Assembly: GCA_964387425.1 (NCBI GenBank)
Contig: CAYLXP010000093.1
Span: forward strand, 1-21,592
DNA length: 21,592 nucleotides
DNA from: CAYLXP01 sp964387425
Lineage (GTDB): Bacteria > Verrucomicrobiota > Kiritimatiellia > UBA8416
Direction: 5' to 3'
Within the stretch, counting starts at the first letter, position 1, and each line of letters starts with the position of its first letter. Of this stretch, positions 7,232 through 13,963 are shown one piece after another. The notes beneath the pieces were generated by a model that had not been told where the DNA came from, made no database searches, and worked only from the letters and a program-made list of their open reading frames with translations. Made by a program: the position numbers and the translations under genes.

Positions 7232-8487
7232 GATGGTCCCGCCTCGCGCGTGAAGCAGCGGCCGCCAACGATCCCAAGGATGACACCATAGAGGATCACC
7301 AACTCACCGTCGGCGAAGTTGTACTCGACCAGTCCGTTCAGGAACAGCCCCGTCAGCATCAGTACCAGAGTCAGGGCGAGGGTCCGCTCGCCGCTGCCGG
7401 GAGGCGCTCGCCAGAGCCCTCGTGCCGCGGCGGAAAACCCAATCCCCATCCAGACCAGGTAGACAGCCAACCCCAGCCATCCCATCGCGACGAGAACCTG
7501 GACCGGATTAGAGTGCAGGTGGTCACGTCCCGTCTCTACGTGCACGCCTTCCTTACGGGCAACATCCTGCATCATCTCCGATGTCAGCGCCCGGTATCCG
7601 ATGCCAAGAGGATGCTCCTTGATCAGCGGCGGGGCGATGCGGGTCCACATAACAACGCGCCCGCCGCGTGAAAGGTCCAGCTCGTTGCGCAGGTCACTGA
7701 ACCGCCCCCACACGGGCGGCAGAAGCAGCACGCAAACGGCTGCGACGCTGAGGATGGCAATGTGCCGCAGTTTCATGCGGGTCGCCGTAAAGACCCCTAT
7801 CACGACAAACGCGCAGATCCATGAGCCACGCTTCAGGTTCACGACCAACGCCGCGGCAAACAGGGCTAACCCGACGGTGCCGGCAACCCGGCGACGCAGG
7901 GTGAGTGCGCCTTCAGAGGCGGCATAGGCAATCAGCCCCGCCAGGGCCACGATACCGAGCATCATGACCTGGCCGTCGGTCATGGATCCCAGGTTGGTTA
8001 TTTCCCAGATGTAGTCGGCCTCTCCTCCCGCAGCCACGGTCTCCTTGACGGCAGACCTGGCGGCCACGGGTCGCCAGGCCACAATCTCCAACGTGAGCAC
8101 GCCGACACCAATTGCAAAGCCCGTCAGAATCCCGCGAATACGCTGCCAGTCGTTCGCAACGGTGGCCGTGACGGGAATGGCGAGAAACCAGAGTAACTTG
8201 TCGAGTCGCTGGAAACTGTGGGCAGGGCTAACACCTCTTGCGGATGCTACGACAGCTACCACGAAGAACGCCAGCCACGCCCACGCCGTGAGCGGAAAGG
8301 CCGGCAGACGGCGGCTGCGAATGCGGTCTACGATGAGAACAATAAGGCCAAGCCCGATCATCGTGCGACCAACTGGCAGCGAAAAGGCCGCGCCGAAAGC
8401 AGCCGCACACATGAATCGATATGCCCAGACACCCGAGGTCGGAGGGCCGAGGTCGGAGGTCGGAGAGTTGGCCGTTTCGTTTGTCAT
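7228..8487 (-). CDS. O-antigen ligase/polymerase-like membrane protein (Wzy_C)
   Basis: A 419-residue polytopic inner-membrane protein with about ten to twelve hydrophobic segments, a short polar cytoplasmic N-tail, and one large periplasmic loop in the second half. The NLKRGSWICAF segment in a middle helix and the loop with RGGRVVMWTRIAPPLIKEHP, GIGYRAL and DHLHSNPVQVLVAMG are typical of the O-antigen ligase domain (WaaL and relatives), which joins an undecaprenyl-linked glycan to an acceptor; polymerases look similar. Both ends overlap their neighbours as ATGA. The N-tail (about residues 7-18) is encoded by a small direct repeat at 8433-8466. Whether it acts as ligase or polymerase cannot be told from sequence alone. 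Confidence 0.85.
   Translation of the reverse strand: MTNETANSPTSDLGPPTSGVWAYRFMCAAAFGAAFSLPVGRTMIGLGLIVLIVDRIRSRRLPAFPLTAWAWLAFFVVAVVASARGVSPAHSFQRLDKLLWFLAIPVTATVANDWQRIRGILTGFAIGVGVLTLEIVAWRPVAARSAVKETVAAGGEADYIWEITNLGSMTDGQVMMLGIVALAGLIAYAASEGALTLRRRVAGTVGLALFAAALVVNLKRGSWICAFVVIGVFTATRMKLRHIAILSVAAVCVLLLPPVWGRFSDLRNELDLSRGGRVVMWTRIAPPLIKEHPLGIGYRALTSEMMQDVARKEGVHVETGRDHLHSNPVQVLVAMGWLGLAVYLVWMGIGFSAAARGLWRAPPGSGERTLALTLVLMLTGLFLNGLVEYNFADGELVILYGVILGIVGGRCFTREAGPS
8433..8466. repeat. Short direct repeat encoding the ligase N-tail
   Basis: On the plus strand CCGAGGTCGGAGG occurs twice in tandem (8433-8445 and 8447-8459), followed by a partial third copy TCGGAGAG. It encodes the polar SPTSDLGPPTSG segment before the first membrane helix. 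The tail may therefore be a recent expansion rather than conserved sequence. Confidence 0.6.
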
Positions 8488-9557
8488 TGAGCCAGTACCT
8501 TTCGATAGACTTCAATCGTTCCGGCGACCGTCCGGTCGTACGTGTAGTGCTCAACGGCATAGCGCCTCGCGCCGCTCACGCGCTCATCTCGAAGCGGCTG
8601 ATTCGTCAACGCTTCAGCCACGCCAGCCACCGCACCCTCGATGTCGCCATCCGCGACGCCCCAGCCGTGGCCGGCAAGCGACTCCATCGTCCCGGCGGCC
8701 TCGACGGCCACCACCGGAGTCCCCAGAACCATGCACTCACGTACCGTAACCGACGCCCCCTCTACAATGGACGGAAAGAACAGCAAATCAAGACTCTTCA
8801 GGATGCGAAGCGCATCACTGCGAAAACCAAGCAGATGGATGCTATCTTCAACGCCCAGCTCCTTTGCCAGGAGCTCAATGGCTTCGCGCTCACCGCCATC
8901 ACCGGCAATCACCCAGTGAATATCGAGATCCGTCGCCTTCATTGCAGCTGCCACGTGCACGAGAAATGCCCAGTTCTTCTTGACCGACAGTTTCCCGACG
9001 CCCCCCACCAGGAACCGGCCCGGGAACTCCCGCCGAAAGGCGTTGTCACGCTCGACGGCATCCAGCTCGCCAATATCGACTCCCGTGGGAACCACGTAGA
9101 CATCGTCCGCCGGGAAACGGGACGTCCGCAGGAAGACGTCGCGCACGGTATTCGAGATTGCCACCACGGCCCGAAAGTTGCGGCGAGAGTACTTCCAGCG
9201 CGATAGCGGGTTGCGGCGTAACGGCGATGCCACCCGGCGCGACAGCACAACCGGCAAGCCAAGCTTGCGCCCAACGGCAGTCCCCAGCGAGGCACCACGC
9301 GAATCGTGGACGTGCAGTAGATCAACCCCCGCCTGCGAGACGGTCTCGGCCGTTCCTGCAGCCGAGGGTTTCCGTCCTGCCCCGGGAAGCGCGCAGACAT
9401 CGCACCCCGTCTTCCGGGCACGCTGCAGCAGCTCGCCTTGCGGGTGCGCAAACAGCGTCACTCGCTGTCCGCGCGCACGCAGCCCCTGGACCAGGTGCAG
9501 GATCTGGTTCTCTCCCCCACCCCAATCCGGGTTCGTGTTGATCTGCCCTACATGCAT
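8484..9557 (-). CDS. Family 4 glycosyltransferase (GT-B fold)
   Basis: A 357-residue retaining glycosyltransferase that moves a sugar from a nucleotide-sugar donor to a glycan or lipid acceptor at the cytoplasmic membrane face. The N-terminal GGGENQILHLVQGLRARGQ loop-helix is the usual acceptor-domain start of GT4 enzymes. The donor domain begins near GGVGKLSVKKNW and contains IAGDGGERE, the HLLGF strand and the nucleotide-sugar EX7E motif in VEGASVTVRE. I chose ATG 9557 (MHVGQINTN) because it gives the standard first strand and lies 13 bases after the kinase stop, preceded by AGAGAAG. A frame from 9593 would add twelve unlikely residues. The stop overlaps the ligase start as ATGA. It resembles LPS heptosyl/glucosyl-type GT4 enzymes; the sugar is unknown. 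Confidence 0.9.
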   Translation of the reverse strand: MHVGQINTNPDWGGGENQILHLVQGLRARGQRVTLFAHPQGELLQRARKTGCDVCALPGAGRKPSAAGTAETVSQAGVDLLHVHDSRGASLGTAVGRKLGLPVVLSRRVASPLRRNPLSRWKYSRRNFRAVVAISNTVRDVFLRTSRFPADDVYVVPTGVDIGELDAVERDNAFRREFPGRFLVGGVGKLSVKKNWAFLVHVAAAMKATDLDIHWVIAGDGGEREAIELLAKELGVEDSIHLLGFRSDALRILKSLDLLFFPSIVEGASVTVRECMVLGTPVVAVEAAGTMESLAGHGWGVADGDIEGAVAGVAEALTNQPLRDERVSGARRYAVEHYTYDRTVAGTIEVYRKVLAQ

Positions 9558-9570
9558 GCTTGTTGCTTCT

Positions 9571-11142
9571 CTAGTCTTCGCGCAATGCTCCACGCCCCGT
9601 CATGATCTGCAAGAGCAGTCGTCCCGGATACTTGCCCCACCGGCGCCAGAACATGTGCACCTTCCACCAGCCTTCGCTGAAGTCATCCCCCATGTAACGC
9701 TGCATGAAACGGCGGCGCCCCGTCTCGTCAAAATTCAGCCGGCGCAGATCGCGCATATCGAAGATACGTTTCAGCCTTCCCCGCCGCAGTCTGCTGAGCG
9801 TGATGTGGTCGGTATCGATCATCGCAACACTGTACCGCCGCACCGGGTCCGAATCCGGCGCCGTCGGGTCGCCGACCACCACCAGGAAGTTGCCGATCGC
9901 GATATCGTCATGCCGTACGGAATGCTCATGCATACGGCGAACGATATCCGCCGTACGGTCGATTACGGCGTTCAGCGTCGCCTGCCGCTCATCCGTGGGA
10001 TCAGCCTCCACCTCGCATTTCAGTTCCCAGACGGATGAAAGCGCGGGGCGTTTCTCGTAGAGCAGATAGCTTTCAACATCAAACGGAGTCCGGGCATACC
10101 GCCAGCAGGCCAGCGGCTTGATCGTGCGAATGCCAATTCGGTCCAGCGCCAGGGCACCCAGGAACGCGACCTTGGCATAGTCTTTCAACCACTGGATCAC
10201 CCGGATGTTCAGGCGCCGTCCCCAGCCGTATGCCGGGTTCGCCCAGGATACTTTCAGAATCACGTCACGCCCCGCAGCCGGCAGATGGAAGGAGTAGACC
10301 CGGTAGCGCTTGTTGTGTGTCGAAATCCGCTCCGATTCGGGCAGGTCAAGGAACTGAAGCGACGAGATGTAGGCCTCCAACTGGCCACGGCAGTCCAGCT
10401 CCGGATGGACGATCATCGCCCCCCTTTCGAATCGTTTCTCCCGGCACTGCGGCACACCGTAGCGCTCCTCGTAACGGCGCATCCTGGCCTTGGCGCCCAG
10501 CAGGTCCTTGCGCACCAACCGGGTGCCGCGTGATATTCCATAGCCAAGCCATGTCACCCATCTCATCAGCGGATGCGGACTCCGGTCCGAGAAGTAGGAT
10601 GTCTTGAAGGCCTCCCAGCACTCCTCGTTCTCGTGGAACGTCTTTCGCCGCAGTTTGCTTAACTCCTCGCCGGCGGCATATGCCAGGCACGGCATACACG
10701 TCGGGAAGAGCTTGGCACATCCGAAGTCGATGCACTGAATCCGTCCGTTGTCATCCTTGACGAAATTGTCCAGCGCAGCGTCGTCCATGATAACACCCGC
10801 CCGATGCATACGCGCCATCAAGCCGCCGATCTGCTTTGCGTCGGACGGGGAGACATGTGCCATGACTTTCCCTTGAACGAAGTCCCGGATAAGGAGAAAC
10901 TCCCTGCCGCGATCGAACGGGCGCTCTTGGAGCCCATGGGTGCGGGGAAAACCGTCTCCGTCCAACCGGAGCAGGGCCTCGTGTTCACGCACCCACGGCT
11001 TCGGATAGCGTCGTGCCCCGGGGCGGACCCAGTAGCGTTTTGTCACCTTGCCGTCGTCGCGGAAGTAGACCTCGCGCAGCGTATTCTTGCGCCACCGCTG
11101 CCGCATGCAGGTTCCTTGAATGTCACTTGTCGGCGTTTCCAT
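9571..11142 (-). CDS. Tandem two-domain WaaP/Kdo-kinase-like protein
   Basis: A 523-residue protein that appears to hold two protein-kinase-fold lipopolysaccharide kinase domains in a row. The first (about 15-245) has possible K35, the catalytic-loop segment HRAGVIMDDAALDNF (113-127; H113, D120 or D121, N126) and a metal motif IDFG (138-141). The second (about 265-500) has ILKVSW with K297, the loop RHDDIAIGNF (410-419; D412 or D413, N418) and MIDTDH (D443). Family members such as WaaP, KdkA and InaA phosphorylate LPS-core sugars in the cytoplasm. Both copies keep key residues, so two phosphorylation activities, or one active plus one regulatory half, are possible. The start ATG 11142 overlaps the GH2 stop as TGATG, with GAGG just upstream. 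A later ATG at 11106 is an alternative. Confidence 0.8.
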   Translation of the reverse strand: METPTSDIQGTCMRQRWRKNTLREVYFRDDGKVTKRYWVRPGARRYPKPWVREHEALLRLDGDGFPRTHGLQERPFDRGREFLLIRDFVQGKVMAHVSPSDAKQIGGLMARMHRAGVIMDDAALDNFVKDDNGRIQCIDFGCAKLFPTCMPCLAYAAGEELSKLRRKTFHENEECWEAFKTSYFSDRSPHPLMRWVTWLGYGISRGTRLVRKDLLGAKARMRRYEERYGVPQCREKRFERGAMIVHPELDCRGQLEAYISSLQFLDLPESERISTHNKRYRVYSFHLPAAGRDVILKVSWANPAYGWGRRLNIRVIQWLKDYAKVAFLGALALDRIGIRTIKPLACWRYARTPFDVESYLLYEKRPALSSVWELKCEVEADPTDERQATLNAVIDRTADIVRRMHEHSVRHDDIAIGNFLVVVGDPTAPDSDPVRRYSVAMIDTDHITLSRLRRGRLKRIFDMRDLRRLNFDETGRRRFMQRYMGDDFSEGWWKVHMFWRRWGKYPGRLLLQIMTGRGALRED

Positions 11143-12782
11143 CAGTCCTCTGTCTCAATCTCACCCGCTACCAGGGGCTCATCCTGTGGCAGATTGCCGC
11201 CAAACTCACTTGCCAGCCATCGCGCGGAAGCCTTCGGCACGCGCTGGGCATCAACAAGACCCGAGTACCGTTTGTAGCGCTGCTTGCGCAACGTGGCGTA
11301 GTCATTGAAGCACCACAACGCGAATCCGGCAACATACTGTAGATCTTGGATTCGCGCGAGGTCAGCCTTGATGGTTTCGAGCTGCGTCTCTTCGGCCTCC
11401 GCATTACCGCGCTCGGTGTGCGGATAGTTGGAACACTCGCTGACCACAACACAACGCAACCGGCTGGCATCGCGCCCCTCCTCCAGGGCATCGAATTCGT
11501 AATTCAGGCCCCAGACATCGGGCAGCCCGATCGCCCCCTTCCGCCGTGCCCGGTAGAGGTGGTTTTCAGCATAGGTCACGGCGCGTTCCGGATCGAGTTC
11601 TTTGCAGATGGCGTAGAGTTCCTGGAATGCCTTGCGGTGGCGACCTTCGTTGCCCATGCCCCAGAGAATCACCGATGGGTGATTGCGATCCCTCACGACC
11701 ATGTCACGCATCTGTCGGCAGGCGCGCGACAGCCAGCGCCCTCCCCGCACGCTCTTCCAGCTCGCGACCTCGGCGTAGACCAGGATCCCCAGTTCGTCGC
11801 AAGCATCAAGGAACTCCGGATGCTGCGGGTAGTGCGAGAGCCGCACGAAGTTGAGCCCCATCGCCTTGATCAGCTCCGCATCCCGGCGATGCTGTGGGAG
11901 TGGCAGCGCCCGCCCAAAGCCCGGCATGCTCTCGTGCCGGTTGCAGCCTCGTAACGGAACCCGCCGGCTATTCAGGAAGAACCCCTCACCAGGGCGGAAC
12001 TCGGCCGAGCGAAATCCGAACCGGACAGTGATGCGATCGACCACCTCGTCGCGGCAGGTCAGCGTGCCTTCCGCCGTGTAGAGATAGGGACTATCGATGT
12101 CCCAGGGACGAGGTTCTTCCACCGAGAGCGTCATGTTCCCTGGGTAGGGCTGACCGTCCCCGCCAACGCTGTAACCCTCATCATCCAGAATACGCCATGT
12201 AAGCGCGTGCCTGTCCGAGACCTCCCCTTCGAGCTTGCAGTCAATCGTAACTTGAGCGCCTTCCGTCGACACATGGACGGATCGTTCATCCATGCGCACC
12301 GCGGGAACGCGCTCCAGCCACAGTCGCCCCGACATCCCGCCATACAGCAGGAAGTCCGGCATCTTGATGCCCGGGAGCACGTAGGTCGGACAACGGTTTG
12401 TGAGCCGGATGCCGAGCTGGTTTTTTCCATCGCCTCTCACCGACTCGGTGACATCAAAAGAGAACCCCAGGTACTGCCCGTCAACCTTGCCGAGGCATCT
12501 GCCGTTTAGCCAGACATCGCCCGTTCCATAGAATCCCTCGGAAACGAGCAACCAGCGGAAGGAGCCGGTCGACGCGGCCGGCTCCTCAAGACGGAACGAG
12601 CGGCGATAGCTCCCCCACCCGCGGTAGTATTCCACGCCATCCTTAAACGCATCGTCCGCGTTCCAGCAGTGAGGGAGATCAACAGCAGTCGAATCCGGGG
12701 ACTCCGCCAGCCAGGGTCGAGTCGCTTTCCCGCATACATACTGCCAGCCGTTGTTGAGCGATACCTTCACGCGAGTTTGCAT
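11142..12782 (-). CDS. Glycoside hydrolase family 2 protein (beta-galactosidase/glucuronidase-like)
   Basis: A 546-residue GH2 enzyme with the normal order of domains: a sugar-binding jelly roll (about 1-155, with VDLPHCWN and VWLNGRCLG), an Ig-like domain (about 160-265), and a TIM barrel. The barrel has the signature start RGCNRHES, then FVRLSHYPQH, HPSVILWGMGNEG with acid/base E379, and VVVSECSNY with nucleophile E449. Both catalytic glutamates are present. There is no signal peptide, so it should act in the cytoplasm, unlike most polysaccharide-degrading GH2 enzymes. I use ATG 12782 since the protein then begins at the jelly roll; the open frame runs upstream to 13094 but that part overlaps the divergent gene. 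It heads the glycan operon and is translationally coupled to the double kinase. Possible roles are trimming a lipid-linked precursor or working on an imported oligosaccharide. Confidence 0.9.
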   Translation of the reverse strand: MQTRVKVSLNNGWQYVCGKATRPWLAESPDSTAVDLPHCWNADDAFKDGVEYYRGWGSYRRSFRLEEPAASTGSFRWLLVSEGFYGTGDVWLNGRCLGKVDGQYLGFSFDVTESVRGDGKNQLGIRLTNRCPTYVLPGIKMPDFLLYGGMSGRLWLERVPAVRMDERSVHVSTEGAQVTIDCKLEGEVSDRHALTWRILDDEGYSVGGDGQPYPGNMTLSVEEPRPWDIDSPYLYTAEGTLTCRDEVVDRITVRFGFRSAEFRPGEGFFLNSRRVPLRGCNRHESMPGFGRALPLPQHRRDAELIKAMGLNFVRLSHYPQHPEFLDACDELGILVYAEVASWKSVRGGRWLSRACRQMRDMVVRDRNHPSVILWGMGNEGRHRKAFQELYAICKELDPERAVTYAENHLYRARRKGAIGLPDVWGLNYEFDALEEGRDASRLRCVVVSECSNYPHTERGNAEAEETQLETIKADLARIQDLQYVAGFALWCFNDYATLRKQRYKRYSGLVDAQRVPKASARWLASEFGGNLPQDEPLVAGEIETED

Positions 12783-12881
12783 GCGGACACCGTACCCCAA
12801 CACCACACGGCTGTCTATTCTACAACACGCACCGCGTAAACTCTGACTCGATTTCGAACGCAACCTGTGGTTGCATCGGGC
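12783..12881. promoter_or_regulatory. Divergent promoter region of the glycan operon and the second GT4 gene
   Basis: These 99 bp separate the divergent GH2-led operon and the plus-strand glycosyltransferase, so promoters for both must be here or just inside the genes. I see no convincing -35/-10 pair, operator or strong ribosome site for either. The assignment rests on gene orientation only. Confidence 0.4.
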
Positions 12882-13949
12882 ATGCACCTGTTCGCCATCA
12901 CTGCAACCAACGACCGCTCGGAGATTGAGATCTATCGCTCGCTCGTCGCCAGAGGACACAAAGTTGATCTCATCTGCTCCCCGCATTGGAAAGGCGAGGC
13001 GCCACTGATCCAGGGCGGGGTCAACGTCATCAAGATGTCGATCCATCACCGCCTTGATATGCGCGCCGTTGGCGAGATCCAGCACATGGTCCATAAGCGT
13101 TCACCGGATGTAATCTACGCTCCCCGTAACAGCGCGCTGTCTACGGCACTGATGGCAACACGAAAGCACAAGCGTATCCCCGTGGTCGGCTACCGCGGCA
13201 CGACCGGTCATCTCAGCCGATGGGACCCCGCGTCGTGGCTGACCTACTTTCATCCCCGACTGAAGCGTATCGTCTGCGTATCGGAGGCCGTCCGGCAATA
13301 CCTGCTGGGCAAACGCGTTCCGGAGACGGTCGTTCACACCATCCACAAAGGACACCGCGTGGATTGGTACGATTTCGACCAGCCGGTTGATATCACCGAA
13401 TTCGATATTCCGTTGAACGCCTTCGTCGTCGGATTCACCGGCAACATGCGACCGGTCAAAGGCATTGACGTGCTATTGCGCAGCTTCGCAGAACTACCTC
13501 CCGAGCTGAACGTGCATGCGCTCTTGATCGGCGAGGTGCGCGACAAGAAGATCGAGACGATGGCAGCCGCCCCGGCCGTGGCTGAACGTGCGCACTTCAT
13601 TGGCTACCGCAAGGATGCCCCCGTCCTCGCCGGGGCATGTGATGCCTTCGTGATGCCATCGGTCGAGCGCGAAGGGCTCCCGCGCGCCGTTATCGAGGCC
13701 ATGGCGCAGCGCGTCCCAGCCATCGTCTCAAACGTGGGCGGCATGCCGGAGCTGGTGGAAGACGGCGTATCCGGACTGGTCGTGCCCCCGCGTGATCACA
13801 AAGCGCTCGCACAGGCTATAACCACTTTGGCCGAAGATCCGAAACAGCGTGATGCGCTGGCAGAGGGCGCAAGAAAGCGGATCGAAACCGCCTTCAACAT
13901 CGACACCACGATCGACAAGATCGAGGCTCTGTTCCAGTCGGTGATATAG
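12882..13949 (+). CDS. Family 4 glycosyltransferase, divergent member of the glycan locus
   Basis: A 355-residue GT-B glycosyltransferase with no signal peptide. The acceptor half begins MHLFAITATNDRSEIEIYRSL, with a RGHKVDLICSP strand and PVVGYRGTTG. The donor half starts near VVGFTGNMRPVKGIDVLL and has HALLIGEV, AHFIGYRKD, and the EX7E donor-binding motif in EREGLPRAVIEA, then SNVGGMPELVEDGVSGLVVPP. I chose ATG 12882; an upstream GTG at 12867 would add five residues. It lies on the opposite strand from its neighbours and converges on the kinase-glycosidase gene with only 14 bp between stops. Those bases include a short hairpin, AGGGC/GCCCT (13950-13965), with no T tract. It probably adds one sugar of the same glycan. 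Confidence 0.9.
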   Translation: MHLFAITATNDRSEIEIYRSLVARGHKVDLICSPHWKGEAPLIQGGVNVIKMSIHHRLDMRAVGEIQHMVHKRSPDVIYAPRNSALSTALMATRKHKRIPVVGYRGTTGHLSRWDPASWLTYFHPRLKRIVCVSEAVRQYLLGKRVPETVVHTIHKGHRVDWYDFDQPVDITEFDIPLNAFVVGFTGNMRPVKGIDVLLRSFAELPPELNVHALLIGEVRDKKIETMAAAPAVAERAHFIGYRKDAPVLAGACDAFVMPSVEREGLPRAVIEAMAQRVPAIVSNVGGMPELVEDGVSGLVVPPRDHKALAQAITTLAEDPKQRDALAEGARKRIETAFNIDTTIDKIEALFQSVI

Positions 13950-13963
13950 AGGGCTGCCCCGCC

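Noticed and set aside
12783..13094. N-terminal extension of the GH2 protein to 13094
   Set aside because: It lies antisense to the conserved start of the divergent GT4 gene and shows no GH2 similarity; the jelly roll starts right after ATG 12782.
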